A stretch of DNA of 42,046 nucleotides, from contig CAZVFX010000063.1 in the NCBI GenBank assembly GCA_964626565.1, positions 1 to 42,046 of the forward strand. The letters are read 5' to 3'. The translations under genes were made by a program, and so were the position numbers. The notes under the pieces are model-generated. The model saw only the letters and a program-made list of their open reading frames with translations. It ran no database searches and had not been told where the DNA came from. This DNA is from CAZVFX01 sp964626565. Its GTDB lineage: Bacteria; Myxococcota_A; UBA9042; CAIXZC01. Below, in pieces: positions 7,871-16,423 of this stretch (position 1 is the stretch's first letter; every line of letters begins with the position of its first letter).

Positions 7871-9357
7871 CGGTTGGTGAACTGATCGCCGGGATGGATT
7901 ATGTACGCCTTGGTGCTGCCGCTGAGTTGGTGGTGACTGGTGTTGCGTACGACTCCCGCGAGGTGAACACCGGCTGTGTTTTTGTGGCGCTCAAGGGCGA
8001 GAATGTCGATGGACATCGGTTCATTCCGCAGGCACTGAAGAAGGGGGCCGCCCTCATCGTGGGAAGCGACGCTGACGCGCTGTCGGACGTCCCGAACCAC
8101 CTGGTCGTGGAGGATACCCGTGCGGCGCTGTCGGCCATTGCCCACAGGTTGTACGGCGAACCTTCGAGCGACTTGCAGCTCGTGGGAGTTACCGGTACCA
8201 ACGGCAAGACCACCTACACGTACATCGCCGAGGCCGCGCTGGCTGCAGCGGGAAGAAATGTTGGCGTCATCGGCACCGTGGATTATCGTTTCTCGGGCAA
8301 GTCGTTCACCATGCCTCACACAACCCCGGAAGCTCCCGTGTTCTGCAAATTCTTGCGGGACATGGTGGGCGGGGATGTGGATGTAGCACTGGCGGAAATC
8401 TCCAGTCACGCCATCGAGATGAAGCGCACCGACGATTTGCAGTTTGCCGTGGCCGTGTTCACGAACTTGAGTCAGGATCACCTGGACTTCCACGGAACCC
8501 TCGCTGAGTATGGCGCGGTCAAAGCCCGCCTGTTCACCGAACTGGGACCCCGGGGCGGTGGACTGCTGGCTGCGGTGATAAATATTGACGATCCGCTGGG
8601 CGCGGACATTGCTTCCGGGCTTGATTACCCCGTCCTCACCTACGGCCTCGACGCTCCGCACGCGGATGTGAGTGCAGGGAACATCGAAGCTGCGTACACA
8701 GGGCTTAGCTTTGCGGCGAAGGGCCCGTGGGGGGAATTGGATATCCGGTCTGCGTTGGTGGGCCGTCACAACGTGTACAACATTCTCGCCGCGCTGGCCA
8801 CGGCCCATGTTCTGGGCGCGGATGTGGTGCGGGCGGCAGCGGGCATTGAGGCGCTGCCCACGGTGCCCGGTCGTCTGGAGTCGATCAGCCACCCCGGGTC
8901 TGTTGGGGTGTGGGTAGATTATTGCCATACTCCCGACGCTTTGCAGCAGGTTCTCAAGGCCTTGCGCCCCCTGGTTTCCAACCGGCTCATCACGGTGTTC
9001 GGAGCGGGCGGCGACCGTGATCGGGAGAAGCGGCCGTTGATGGCCGAGGCGGTTGAGGAATACAGCGATGTGGCGGTGGTCACTTCGGATAACCCGAGAA
9101 GCGAGGACCCGCTGGCGATCATTGACGACATTCTTGAGGGTCTGTCCCCAGAGTACCGGTTCCGTTCAACCATGGTGATCCCGGACCGGGCCAAGGCGAT
9201 AGAAGCAGCCATATCCATTGCGCACGACGGGGATGGAGTTCTCATCGGAGGAAAAGGTCACGAGCCTTATCAATTGGTGGGAGATGAGGTGTTGCATTTC
9301 GACGACAGGGAGACCGCCCGCAAGGTAGTCTCGGGGCTCGCAGGAAGGAGCATATGA
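7867..9357 (+). CDS. murE: MurE, UDP-MurNAc-tripeptide synthetase (meso-DAP type)
   Basis: MurE adds the third stem-peptide residue to UDP-MurNAc-L-Ala-D-Glu in the cytoplasm. The 496-residue product has the Mur ligase N-domain (YDSREVNTGCVFVAL), the ATP loop GVTGTNGKTTYT (about 108-119), the conserved YCHTPDAL segment, and DNPR at 408-411. DNPR is the hallmark of ligases that use meso-diaminopimelate rather than lysine, so the peptidoglycan is predicted to be DAP type. The ATG at 7867 overlaps the ftsI stop; an open frame extends upstream to 7396 but lies inside ftsI. It overlaps murF by 4 bp. Confidence 0.96.
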   Translation: MTVGELIAGMDYVRLGAAAELVVTGVAYDSREVNTGCVFVALKGENVDGHRFIPQALKKGAALIVGSDADALSDVPNHLVVEDTRAALSAIAHRLYGEPSSDLQLVGVTGTNGKTTYTYIAEAALAAAGRNVGVIGTVDYRFSGKSFTMPHTTPEAPVFCKFLRDMVGGDVDVALAEISSHAIEMKRTDDLQFAVAVFTNLSQDHLDFHGTLAEYGAVKARLFTELGPRGGGLLAAVINIDDPLGADIASGLDYPVLTYGLDAPHADVSAGNIEAAYTGLSFAAKGPWGELDIRSALVGRHNVYNILAALATAHVLGADVVRAAAGIEALPTVPGRLESISHPGSVGVWVDYCHTPDALQQVLKALRPLVSNRLITVFGAGGDRDREKRPLMAEAVEEYSDVAVVTSDNPRSEDPLAIIDDILEGLSPEYRFRSTMVIPDRAKAIEAAISIAHDGDGVLIGGKGHEPYQLVGDEVLHFDDRETARKVVSGLAGRSI

Positions 9358-10736
9358 ATTACACAGGCCGGCAGATCGCCCGCACTGTGGGCGGGACGTT
9401 GAAAGGTAGCGGCGACCGTATCGCGGTGGAGGTGGTATACGACCACCGGCTGCTCCCGGAAACCGGCGGGCTGTTTGCTGCGCTGAAAGGTGAGAATACT
9501 GACGGTCATCGCTTCACGGCTGCCGCTGCAGACGCAAATGCATCCACGATCATGGTCGCGGCTGAGCGGTTGGTCGAGGTCCTGGAATTGGCGGACCGAG
9601 TAGACCTGGTCGGCGTCAACGATGTGGCCGGAGCGGTGTGGAAACTGGCCTCGGAACACCGTCAGAGCTTCGACATTCCCGTGGTGGCCATCACCGGTTC
9701 CAGCGGTAAGACCACCACCAAGAACATGCTGCGAAAGATCCTGGATCTTGGACTTGGCGCCGGATGCTCCACCCGGGGCAACCAGAATAACCTTCTCGGC
9801 GTGCCGTTGACGCTGGTGCGGCTGGCTGAGGGAGATGCTTATCTGCTGGCCGAACTGGGTACCAATGCATTTGGTGAGATCGCGTCGCTGAGTGACCTGG
9901 TCAAGCCGACTTTGGCTGTGCTCACCGGAGTGATGCGAGCCCATTTGGAGGGGTTCGGGGACATCCGGGGTGTCTTGCGTGAGAAGAGCGACCTGGCCAG
10001 GGCGGTTCCCCAATCCGGGACGGTTGTTCTCCCGTCGTTCGACCCGCTGCTCATGGAAGTCAGGGGGGAGCTGGCGGCGACTGTGGTGACTTTTGGTTAT
10101 GAGGCCGGCGACTTGGTGACGATTGTGGATGAAAAGGAAGGGGCCGAAGTCTACGGGACCTTCCGGGTGGGAGGCAGGAGTCTTCCGGTAACGCTGCCGA
10201 CCTGCGGAGTGTTCAACCTGCGCAACGCGGCTGCGGCAGTAGCCGCTGCGGTGACCCTCGGCGTGGAGCCTGCCGCGGCGGTGACTGCGCTGGCGGATTT
10301 CAGTCCCGAGGCGATGCGCATGGAGGTTCTGGACGTTGGGGGAACCACCTACATCGTCGATGCCTACAATGCCAATCCCGAGTCGATGAAGTCCGCGCTC
10401 GATACTCTGGCCGCCCAGCCGGCGCGGGCGCGGATCGCAGTGCTCGGGCGGATGCTGGAGCTGGGAGACGAGTCGGACGCACTGCACGAAGAAGTGGGCA
10501 GGCATGCGGCGGGGCTTGGATTGGACCTGTTGATCTTCCTGGAAGATGGGAACGGTCCTTTCGGCTTGGGCGCGGCAGCCGGCGGTGAGTGCGAAGTTGT
10601 GCGGGCGATGGACCATAAGGAAGCGGCCGCCGTGCTGGCCGGAAGGGTACAAGAAGGCGATGTGGTGCTCCTCAAAGGTTCCCGGGGCGCCCGGCTGGAG
10701 GAAGTCATGAAGAGCCTGACGGAGGTGCAGAACTAA
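9354..10736 (+). CDS. murF: MurF, UDP-MurNAc-pentapeptide synthetase
   Basis: MurF adds D-Ala-D-Ala to the UDP-MurNAc-tripeptide, completing the soluble pentapeptide precursor that MraY uses. The product is 460 residues, a normal length. It has the N-domain YDHRLLPETGGLFAAL, the ATP loop AITGSSGKTTTK (about 112-123), LAELGTNAFGEI, and the C-terminal signature DAYNANPESMKSAL (about residue 335 on). It begins in the murE stop (ATGA) and its TAA shares one base with the mraY start (TAATG). Confidence 0.95.
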   Translation: MNYTGRQIARTVGGTLKGSGDRIAVEVVYDHRLLPETGGLFAALKGENTDGHRFTAAAADANASTIMVAAERLVEVLELADRVDLVGVNDVAGAVWKLASEHRQSFDIPVVAITGSSGKTTTKNMLRKILDLGLGAGCSTRGNQNNLLGVPLTLVRLAEGDAYLLAELGTNAFGEIASLSDLVKPTLAVLTGVMRAHLEGFGDIRGVLREKSDLARAVPQSGTVVLPSFDPLLMEVRGELAATVVTFGYEAGDLVTIVDEKEGAEVYGTFRVGGRSLPVTLPTCGVFNLRNAAAAVAAAVTLGVEPAAAVTALADFSPEAMRMEVLDVGGTTYIVDAYNANPESMKSALDTLAAQPARARIAVLGRMLELGDESDALHEEVGRHAAGLGLDLLIFLEDGNGPFGLGAAAGGECEVVRAMDHKEAAAVLAGRVQEGDVVLLKGSRGARLEEVMKSLTEVQN

Positions 10737-11839
10737 TGCTGTACCTGCTGCACGAATACTTAAGGGAGTATGTGTCCGCGTTCAACGTACTCAGGTACGT
10801 GCCGTTCAGGATCATTGCGTCCATCGTGACCTCGCTGGTGATTACGTGGGTCCTCTACCCCTGGTTCATCAAGGTGCTGCAGCTCAAGCAGATCGGGGAG
10901 ACCGTGCGGGACGACGGCCCCGAGACCCATGCGCAGAAGGCGGGCACGCCCACCATGGGCGGCACCCTCATGATCGTTGCGATCATGGTTTCCGTGCTGT
11001 TGTGGGGGGACCTGACCAACCCGTACGTACTGCTCACCTGCTTTGTGATGCTGTGCTACGCAGTTTTGGGTTTTGTCGACGACCGGCTGAAGCTGGTCAG
11101 CCGGAAGGGGCTGCGCGGCAAGACGAAGCTGTTGTGGCAATTCACAATAGTGTTCATAGCCCTCGGGGTCTTCTTTTACGTGGTTGCCCCGGGCACGGAC
11201 TTCAACTTGCGGCTCTACTTTCCGTTCCTGCGCATCGACCGTTTCTACATTGAGTTGTATCGTCCGGTGTACATGGTGTTTGGCGCGGTTGTGATTGTGG
11301 GGACGAGTAACGCAGTGAATCTCTCCGATGGTCTCGACGGACTGGCCATAGTGCCGACCATGACTGCATCATCGGTGTATCTGGTGTTGGCCTACATCAG
11401 CGGCGCGACCTTCTACGGGATCTCTCTTTCGAAGTATCTGCTCATGCCGTCCATAACGGGCATCAGCGAGTTGACGGTGATCGGGTCGGCCCTCATCGGA
11501 GCCGGACTCGGGTTCCTCTGGTACAATTCCTATCCCGCGTCGGTGTTCATGGGAGACGTCGGTGCTCTGGCGTTGGGCGGGATTCTGGGTTGCTTCGCGC
11601 TGTTCACGAAGAACGAGTTGCTGAGCCTGGTTATCCTGGGCATTTTTGTAGTCGAAGCAGTTTCGGTCATCACTCAGACGGTTTCATACAAACTCACGGG
11701 GAAGCGCGTTTTCCGGATGGCCCCCATACATCACCATTTTGAGTTGAAGGGGTATCCTGAGCCCAAGATCATCACTCGTTTCTGGATCATATCTTTTTTG
11801 CTGGGCCTCATGGCGCTGGCGTCCGTGAAGGTGAGGTAG
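10736..11839 (+). CDS. mraY: MraY, phospho-MurNAc-pentapeptide translocase
   Basis: MraY transfers phospho-MurNAc-pentapeptide to undecaprenyl phosphate, making lipid I at the inner face of the membrane. The 367-residue product is a polytopic protein of about ten helices with the family signatures: the Asp pair in GFVDDRLKLVSRKGLRGKTK, NLSDGLDGLA, the FMGDVGALALGG loop and APIHHHFELKG. Length and motifs are canonical. In many bacteria murD follows mraY; here ftsW follows after 3 nt. Confidence 0.97.
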   Translation: MLYLLHEYLREYVSAFNVLRYVPFRIIASIVTSLVITWVLYPWFIKVLQLKQIGETVRDDGPETHAQKAGTPTMGGTLMIVAIMVSVLLWGDLTNPYVLLTCFVMLCYAVLGFVDDRLKLVSRKGLRGKTKLLWQFTIVFIALGVFFYVVAPGTDFNLRLYFPFLRIDRFYIELYRPVYMVFGAVVIVGTSNAVNLSDGLDGLAIVPTMTASSVYLVLAYISGATFYGISLSKYLLMPSITGISELTVIGSALIGAGLGFLWYNSYPASVFMGDVGALALGGILGCFALFTKNELLSLVILGIFVVEAVSVITQTVSYKLTGKRVFRMAPIHHHFELKGYPEPKIITRFWIISFLLGLMALASVKVR

Positions 11840-11842
11840 GCT

Positions 11843-13039
11843 ATGGAACAGACCAGAGTAGAGAGGCGGGTACAGTTTGAGCATGGCGTTCTTTTCGCCA
11901 CCTTCCTGCTCTTGGGCCTGGGGCTGGTGATGGTTTACAGCGCGACTGTGTATTCATCGACAAATCCTGACGCAATTCGCGCGACCGGCGGCGACGGGAT
12001 GTTCTACCTGAAGAAGCATCTTTGGAGCGTTGGCGCCGGTCTGCTGGCGCTGGTGGGCGCGACCTTTGTCCCGTTCAAATGGTACCGAATCCTGGCCAAA
12101 CCCGCGATGCTGCTCGGGGTTACCCTGATGATTGTGGTGCTCTTCCTGGGCGAAAGAAAGATGGGTGCGGTTCGTTGGTTCACCGTCTTCGGCGTTTCGG
12201 TACAGCCGGGCGAATTCGTGAAGCTGGCATTTGTGCTGTGGCTTGCCCACAGCCTGACGCGTCGAACCGACAGCATCACCAAGTTCTCCGTGGGCGTCCT
12301 GCCGCACCTGCTGGGCGCCCTGGTGCTGGTAATGTTGTACCTCGCCCAGCCGGACCTGGGTTCTACGATCATCCTTGGCCTGGTGATGCTGGCGCTGTTG
12401 TACCTGGCGGGCACCCGGCGAGAGTACATCGTGTCGATGGTTCTCGTCGGCGCCATGGGTACTGCCACGTTGATCCTCACCAGTGTCGAGCGAATGCGTC
12501 GCATCAGAGCGTGGTTGAACCCGGAGGCCTACGCCAACGGCGAGGGTTACCAGCTGGTTAATTCCACTACGAGCATCGGCGCGGGCGGGACCTTTGGTGC
12601 GGGCCTGGGCAGCGGGCATCAGAATATCGCAGGTTACGTGCCTGAAGCGGAAACCGACTTCATCTTCAGCGTCATTGGTGAGGAGCTAGGTTTTGTGGGC
12701 ACCACTCTGGTGGTGCTGGCTTTTGCGTACATCTTGTGGCGGGGCGTCATGATGGCGTGGAGGTTGCGGGACCATTTCGCCCGGTACGTGGTGTTCGGCG
12801 TGACCCTGCTGGTGGTTCTGCAGGCAGCCATCAACGTCGGCGTGACTACCGGAGTGCTTCCCACCAAGGGACTCACCTTGCCTCTGATTTCCATGGGCGG
12901 CTCCTCAATGGTGGTCATGTGTGCGTGCTTGGGAATTGTGTTGAACATCTCCCGCACGCAGCCGCGTCTCATCAGAGTCAGAACCGAACACGAAGCGGAA
13001 GTAGGGCAGATGCAGGTCTTCGTGAGAGAGGAAATATGA
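11843..13039 (+). CDS. ftsW: FtsW, SEDS peptidoglycan glycosyltransferase
   Basis: FtsW polymerises lipid II into septal glycan strands and pairs with FtsI. The 398-residue product has about ten membrane helices and the SEDS hallmarks: LVMVYSAT near the N-terminus, KLAFVLWLAHSL, YQLVNSTTSIGAGGTFGAGL and PEAETDFIFSVIGEELGF, which includes the catalytic Asp region, then KGLTLPLISMGGSSM. RodA is the nearest alternative, but the dcw position and adjacency to murG favour FtsW. It overlaps murG by 4 bp (ATGA at 13036). Confidence 0.94.
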   Translation: MEQTRVERRVQFEHGVLFATFLLLGLGLVMVYSATVYSSTNPDAIRATGGDGMFYLKKHLWSVGAGLLALVGATFVPFKWYRILAKPAMLLGVTLMIVVLFLGERKMGAVRWFTVFGVSVQPGEFVKLAFVLWLAHSLTRRTDSITKFSVGVLPHLLGALVLVMLYLAQPDLGSTIILGLVMLALLYLAGTRREYIVSMVLVGAMGTATLILTSVERMRRIRAWLNPEAYANGEGYQLVNSTTSIGAGGTFGAGLGSGHQNIAGYVPEAETDFIFSVIGEELGFVGTTLVVLAFAYILWRGVMMAWRLRDHFARYVVFGVTLLVVLQAAINVGVTTGVLPTKGLTLPLISMGGSSMVVMCACLGIVLNISRTQPRLIRVRTEHEAEVGQMQVFVREEI

Positions 13040-14115
13040 GGCTGGTACTAACTGGCGGGGGAACGGGCGGACACATCATGCCCGCAATTGCGGTGGCCGA
13101 GCAGGCCCTTTCGAGCGGCAGTGTGGAGGCTTTGCTGTTCGTGGGAGCCGCCGACGGGCTGGAGAAGAAGATAGTCCCTATGTACGGCTTCAACATAGAG
13201 ACGCTGCCTGTGGGACGTGTGCGAGGGATGAGCCTCAAGACCCGCGCCGTCGGTCTCGCCGGTCTTGCGGCATCGTTGCCGGTAGCCGCGCGCATCCTCA
13301 GCCGTTTCAACGCTGACGTGGTCATCGGCACGGGCGGTTACGCTTCGGCCCCCACCGTCATGGCCGCGGCCGCGAAGGGGTTGAAGACCGCGGTGATCGA
13401 GCAGAACACGATACCGGGCAAAACCACCCGCGTGTTGAGCCGGGTAGCGTCGCGGGTGTGCATCTCATTCCCCATGACTTCCGGGTACGTTCCTTCGCAC
13501 AAGGCGGAAGTTACCGGGAACCCGGTGCGACAGCCGTTTGTGCAGGCAGGCGAGCGGCGCGCTGCCGCTGAGGTAGACAGAGAACGTTTCTCCATCTTGG
13601 TTCTGGGGGGCTCTCAGGGCGCCCTTTTCCTGAACACCACTGTGGCTCGGTGCCTGGGGCAGTTTGCGCGTCAGCATCCGGAAATCACCATTGTTCACCA
13701 GGCGGGAGCGGGGCGCACCGACGAAGCTGCAGGGGCCTACGAGGGCGTTCCCAACGCGCAGGTGGTCGGTTTCATCGACGACGTCGCGACCAGGCTGGAG
13801 CAGGCGACGCTGGTAATCAGCCGGGCCGGGGCAACGACCATCGCCGAACTGTCGGTGGTGGGCGCGCCTTCACTGCTGATCCCGTTTCCCTTTGCCGTGG
13901 ACAATCACCAGGAATGGAACGGAGCGGCCCTGGAGAAGGTCGGGGCTGCCCGCATGTATTTGCAGCAGAACTTCAAGGAGGACAAGTTCCTCCAGGAGTT
14001 GACGCGGCTGCATCAGGATCGTGATGAATTGCTGGCTATGGAGGGTCAGGCGCGCAACTTCGGAGTTCCCGATGCTGCGCAGAGGGTTCTGGCAACTGTG
14101 GAGGGGCTCATATGA
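13036..14115 (+). CDS. murG: MurG, lipid II synthase
   Basis: MurG transfers GlcNAc from UDP-GlcNAc to lipid I, giving lipid II, at the inner membrane surface. The 359-residue GT-B protein starts MRLVLTGGGTGGHIMPA, the classic glycine-rich loop 1, followed by GTGGYASAP, IEQNTIPGKTTR, LVLGGSQGALFLN and ISRAGATTIAEL in the donor domain. The ATG at 13036 overlaps the ftsW stop; an upstream in-frame extension lies inside ftsW. It overlaps ftsQ by 4 bp. In many dcw clusters murC and murB would come next, but neither is here. Confidence 0.96.
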   Translation: MRLVLTGGGTGGHIMPAIAVAEQALSSGSVEALLFVGAADGLEKKIVPMYGFNIETLPVGRVRGMSLKTRAVGLAGLAASLPVAARILSRFNADVVIGTGGYASAPTVMAAAAKGLKTAVIEQNTIPGKTTRVLSRVASRVCISFPMTSGYVPSHKAEVTGNPVRQPFVQAGERRAAAEVDRERFSILVLGGSQGALFLNTTVARCLGQFARQHPEITIVHQAGAGRTDEAAGAYEGVPNAQVVGFIDDVATRLEQATLVISRAGATTIAELSVVGAPSLLIPFPFAVDNHQEWNGAALEKVGAARMYLQQNFKEDKFLQELTRLHQDRDELLAMEGQARNFGVPDAAQRVLATVEGLI

Positions 14116-15092
14116 GGAAGGTGAGAAGGCTCTTCATGTCGAACAGGCGGCAGCAGGGGGTGAGCGGCTTCAACCCTGCCGCGGCCTACGACTCGCCTGC
14201 GCGCCCGTCGAAGCGTCGGCGCCGCCGCAAAGTGTCTCGCACCCGGTACCGTGAGACGGCCCGGAGCAGTGCGCTTTCCCTGCTCAAATTTCTCCCGTAC
14301 CTGCTCATCGCAACCGCGGCGGCCAGTCTGCCGCTCGCCGGATACAAGCTGTATGTCTATTTTCTGTCCTCACCGCATTTTGCCCTCAACGAGATCAATG
14401 TTCAGGGCGCCAAGCGCCTTCCCTCCGAGCTGCTGGTGAAGGCTTCCGGACTTACTGCCGGGGACAACGTGCTGAGCATAGACGAAGACGAAGCCCGGCT
14501 GAAACTGCAAGCGCTTCCGTGGGTGCGCCGCGTGGATGTTGCGAGAGAGTTGCCCAACCGGGTGATCATCTCGGTTGAGGAGCGTGTCCCCGCAGCCATT
14601 CTCGTGGAGGAGAGGAGCTGGCTGGTGGACACCGAGGGAAATCCGTTCAAGGAGTTGGAGGAAGGGGACTACGACCCGGCTCTGCTGGTGCTGGCGGGTG
14701 TGGAGATATCACGGCTGCAGGCTGCGGGGCGAGCGGAGCGAGGCCGGGAGATGCTGGGCGAGGCGCTGGCCATTGCGAAGGACTACCGGACCATGGGGCT
14801 GGGGCGTCGGTGCAGAATCTCCGGCGTAGACTACGACGACATCGTCGGCTACACGCTGGTTTCGTCGGAGCAGCAGCGGTTCGTCCTCGGTTTTGGGGGC
14901 TTTCCGGAGAAGTTGCACCGTCTGGCAGTGGTTCTGGAGGACCTCGACCGCCGCAACTCCGACGTGGAGGTGGTGAGGTTGGACAACGAGAAGCAGCCCT
15001 GGAAGGTAGCCGCGGCGGGAACCAACGTGAAATTCAGCAGTGGCCCGGCGCCTATTTCAGTGCCTGCCCTGGGGCGGGAGTTGCTGCCATGA
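14112..15092 (+). CDS. ftsQ: FtsQ/DivIB divisome protein
   Basis: FtsQ links the early and late division proteins and binds FtsB/FtsL in the periplasm. The 326-residue product has a long, very basic cytoplasmic N-terminus (an RRRRRK run near residues 36-41), one transmembrane helix (about 57-83), and a POTRA domain (about 92-165) beginning FALNEINVQGAKRLPSELL and containing LPWVRRVDVARELPN, then the beta domain. Low sequence identity is normal for FtsQ; POTRA plus position support the call. The ATG overlaps the murG stop; 39 nt separate it from ftsA. Confidence 0.92.
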   Translation: MRKVRRLFMSNRRQQGVSGFNPAAAYDSPARPSKRRRRRKVSRTRYRETARSSALSLLKFLPYLLIATAAASLPLAGYKLYVYFLSSPHFALNEINVQGAKRLPSELLVKASGLTAGDNVLSIDEDEARLKLQALPWVRRVDVARELPNRVIISVEERVPAAILVEERSWLVDTEGNPFKELEEGDYDPALLVLAGVEISRLQAAGRAERGREMLGEALAIAKDYRTMGLGRRCRISGVDYDDIVGYTLVSSEQQRFVLGFGGFPEKLHRLAVVLEDLDRRNSDVEVVRLDNEKQPWKVAAAGTNVKFSSGPAPISVPALGRELLP

Positions 15093-15131
15093 GATGCCAA
15101 ATTGGAATGAGAAGCAATAGGGAGGAGAGAC

Positions 15132-16388
15132 ATGGGGAGAACTAGAAAGAGCGAGGTGCTGTCGGCTATCGATTTCGGCACGGAAACGGTACGCACGGTG
15201 ATCGCCGAGGCTAACGGGGGTAGCCTCGACATTATCGGCGTTGGCCGGGCGAAATCGACGGGCCTCAAAAGAGGCGCAGTGATTAACATTGAGAGTTCGG
15301 TGGCAGCCTTGCGCGAGGCGGTTGAGGAAGCCGAACTGATGGCCGGCAGAGAGGTGACGGAAGCGTACTGCAGCGTCACCGGCAGCCACATCCGGAGTTT
15401 CAACAAGGAAGGAGTGGTTTCGGTTGGCAAGCGGGAGGTCCGGCCGGACGATGTGGCCAGAGTTTTGAAGGCCGCCAAGGCGGTGAGGATCGGCCCGGGA
15501 AGGGACTACGTACACGTTCTCCCCATCGATTTTGCAGTGGATGAGAACTACGGCTTGCGCCGTCCCATCGGCATTGCCGGTGTCCGGCTCGAGACGGAGG
15601 TCCACATTCTCACTGCTGCGAAGTCATCCATGGACAACGTCACAACCTGCTGCAACCGGGAGGGAATCAGAGTCAACAGCCTTATGTTCTCCGGGTTGGC
15701 GGCTTCGGAGACGATGCTCCACGAGGACGAAAAGGAACTGGGCGTGGTGCTGGCGGACATCGGAGCGGGTGTAACGGAGTACGTGCTCTGGTTCAACGGC
15801 AGTGTAATCCAGACCGGAGTGATCCCCATCGGTGGCAACGTCATCACCAACGAGCTGGCGGTATCGCTGAGGACGCCCCGGGCCTCTGCCGAGCAGATCA
15901 AGATCAAGCATGGCGTCGCCATGGCTTCGTTGGCACCCGAAGACGCGACTGTCGAAGTGCCGGCGGTTGGGGGGCGGAAGGGCCAGACCAAGCCGCGGGC
16001 TCTGCTGGCGGATGCGGCGGAGCCGGTGCTGGAAGAGATCTTCACCGCGATTGCGGATCAGATCCAGAAGGCGGGTCACGACGAGAAGGTCTCCTCGGGC
16101 ATTGTGCTTACCGGCGGCACCTCCCGAATGGAAGGGATCGCCGACTTGGGTGAGCAGATTCTCGGTATTCCCGTACGGGTCGGGGAGATGATTTTCGATG
16201 ACTCCAACGGGGGCGATGCGAGGTTTGGGGGAGTGACCAGTGCGGTGACGGATTCGTCATTTGCTGTGTCTCTCGGGATGGTGTTGCTGGCTTCGAAGGA
16301 GGACATGGTTCACTCCGCGGCGGTAACCAATCCGGAGGACACTCGCTGGGACAAATTCAAGAAATGGGTAAAGGACGCATTTGTATAG
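15132..16388 (+). CDS. ftsA: FtsA, actin-like membrane tether for FtsZ
   Basis: FtsA is an actin-fold ATPase that polymerises on the membrane and anchors FtsZ. The 418-residue product has the phosphate-1 loop AIDFGTETVRTVIAE (about 12-26), the SHS2 (1C) subdomain including TEAYCSVTGSHIRSF, the LADIGAGVTEYVLW phosphate-2 motif, and GIVLTGGTSRMEGI. The C-terminal 15 residues (DTRWDKFKKWVKDAFV region) form a basic amphipathic membrane-targeting helix. GGAGGAGA lies 4-11 nt upstream of the ATG. The 39-nt gap from ftsQ and 35-nt gap to ftsZ mark the only relaxed junctions in the operon after mraZ. Confidence 0.96.
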   Translation: MGRTRKSEVLSAIDFGTETVRTVIAEANGGSLDIIGVGRAKSTGLKRGAVINIESSVAALREAVEEAELMAGREVTEAYCSVTGSHIRSFNKEGVVSVGKREVRPDDVARVLKAAKAVRIGPGRDYVHVLPIDFAVDENYGLRRPIGIAGVRLETEVHILTAAKSSMDNVTTCCNREGIRVNSLMFSGLAASETMLHEDEKELGVVLADIGAGVTEYVLWFNGSVIQTGVIPIGGNVITNELAVSLRTPRASAEQIKIKHGVAMASLAPEDATVEVPAVGGRKGQTKPRALLADAAEPVLEEIFTAIADQIQKAGHDEKVSSGIVLTGGTSRMEGIADLGEQILGIPVRVGEMIFDDSNGGDARFGGVTSAVTDSSFAVSLGMVLLASKEDMVHSAAVTNPEDTRWDKFKKWVKDAFV

Positions 16389-16423
16389 GGACGACAAACG
16401 TGCAAGGCAAGGAGGAAGGAACA

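Noticed and set aside
7573..8928. Long open frame on the minus strand (451 codons)
   Set aside because: Antisense to murE and the end of ftsI; same biased composition, no motifs.
9270..10652. Long open frame on the minus strand (460 codons)
   Set aside because: Antisense to murF; the plus-strand protein has every MurF motif.
15089..15145. 18-codon frame from the ftsQ stop into ftsA, possible leader peptide
   Set aside because: No conservation evidence; it overlaps the ftsA ribosome-binding site by chance.
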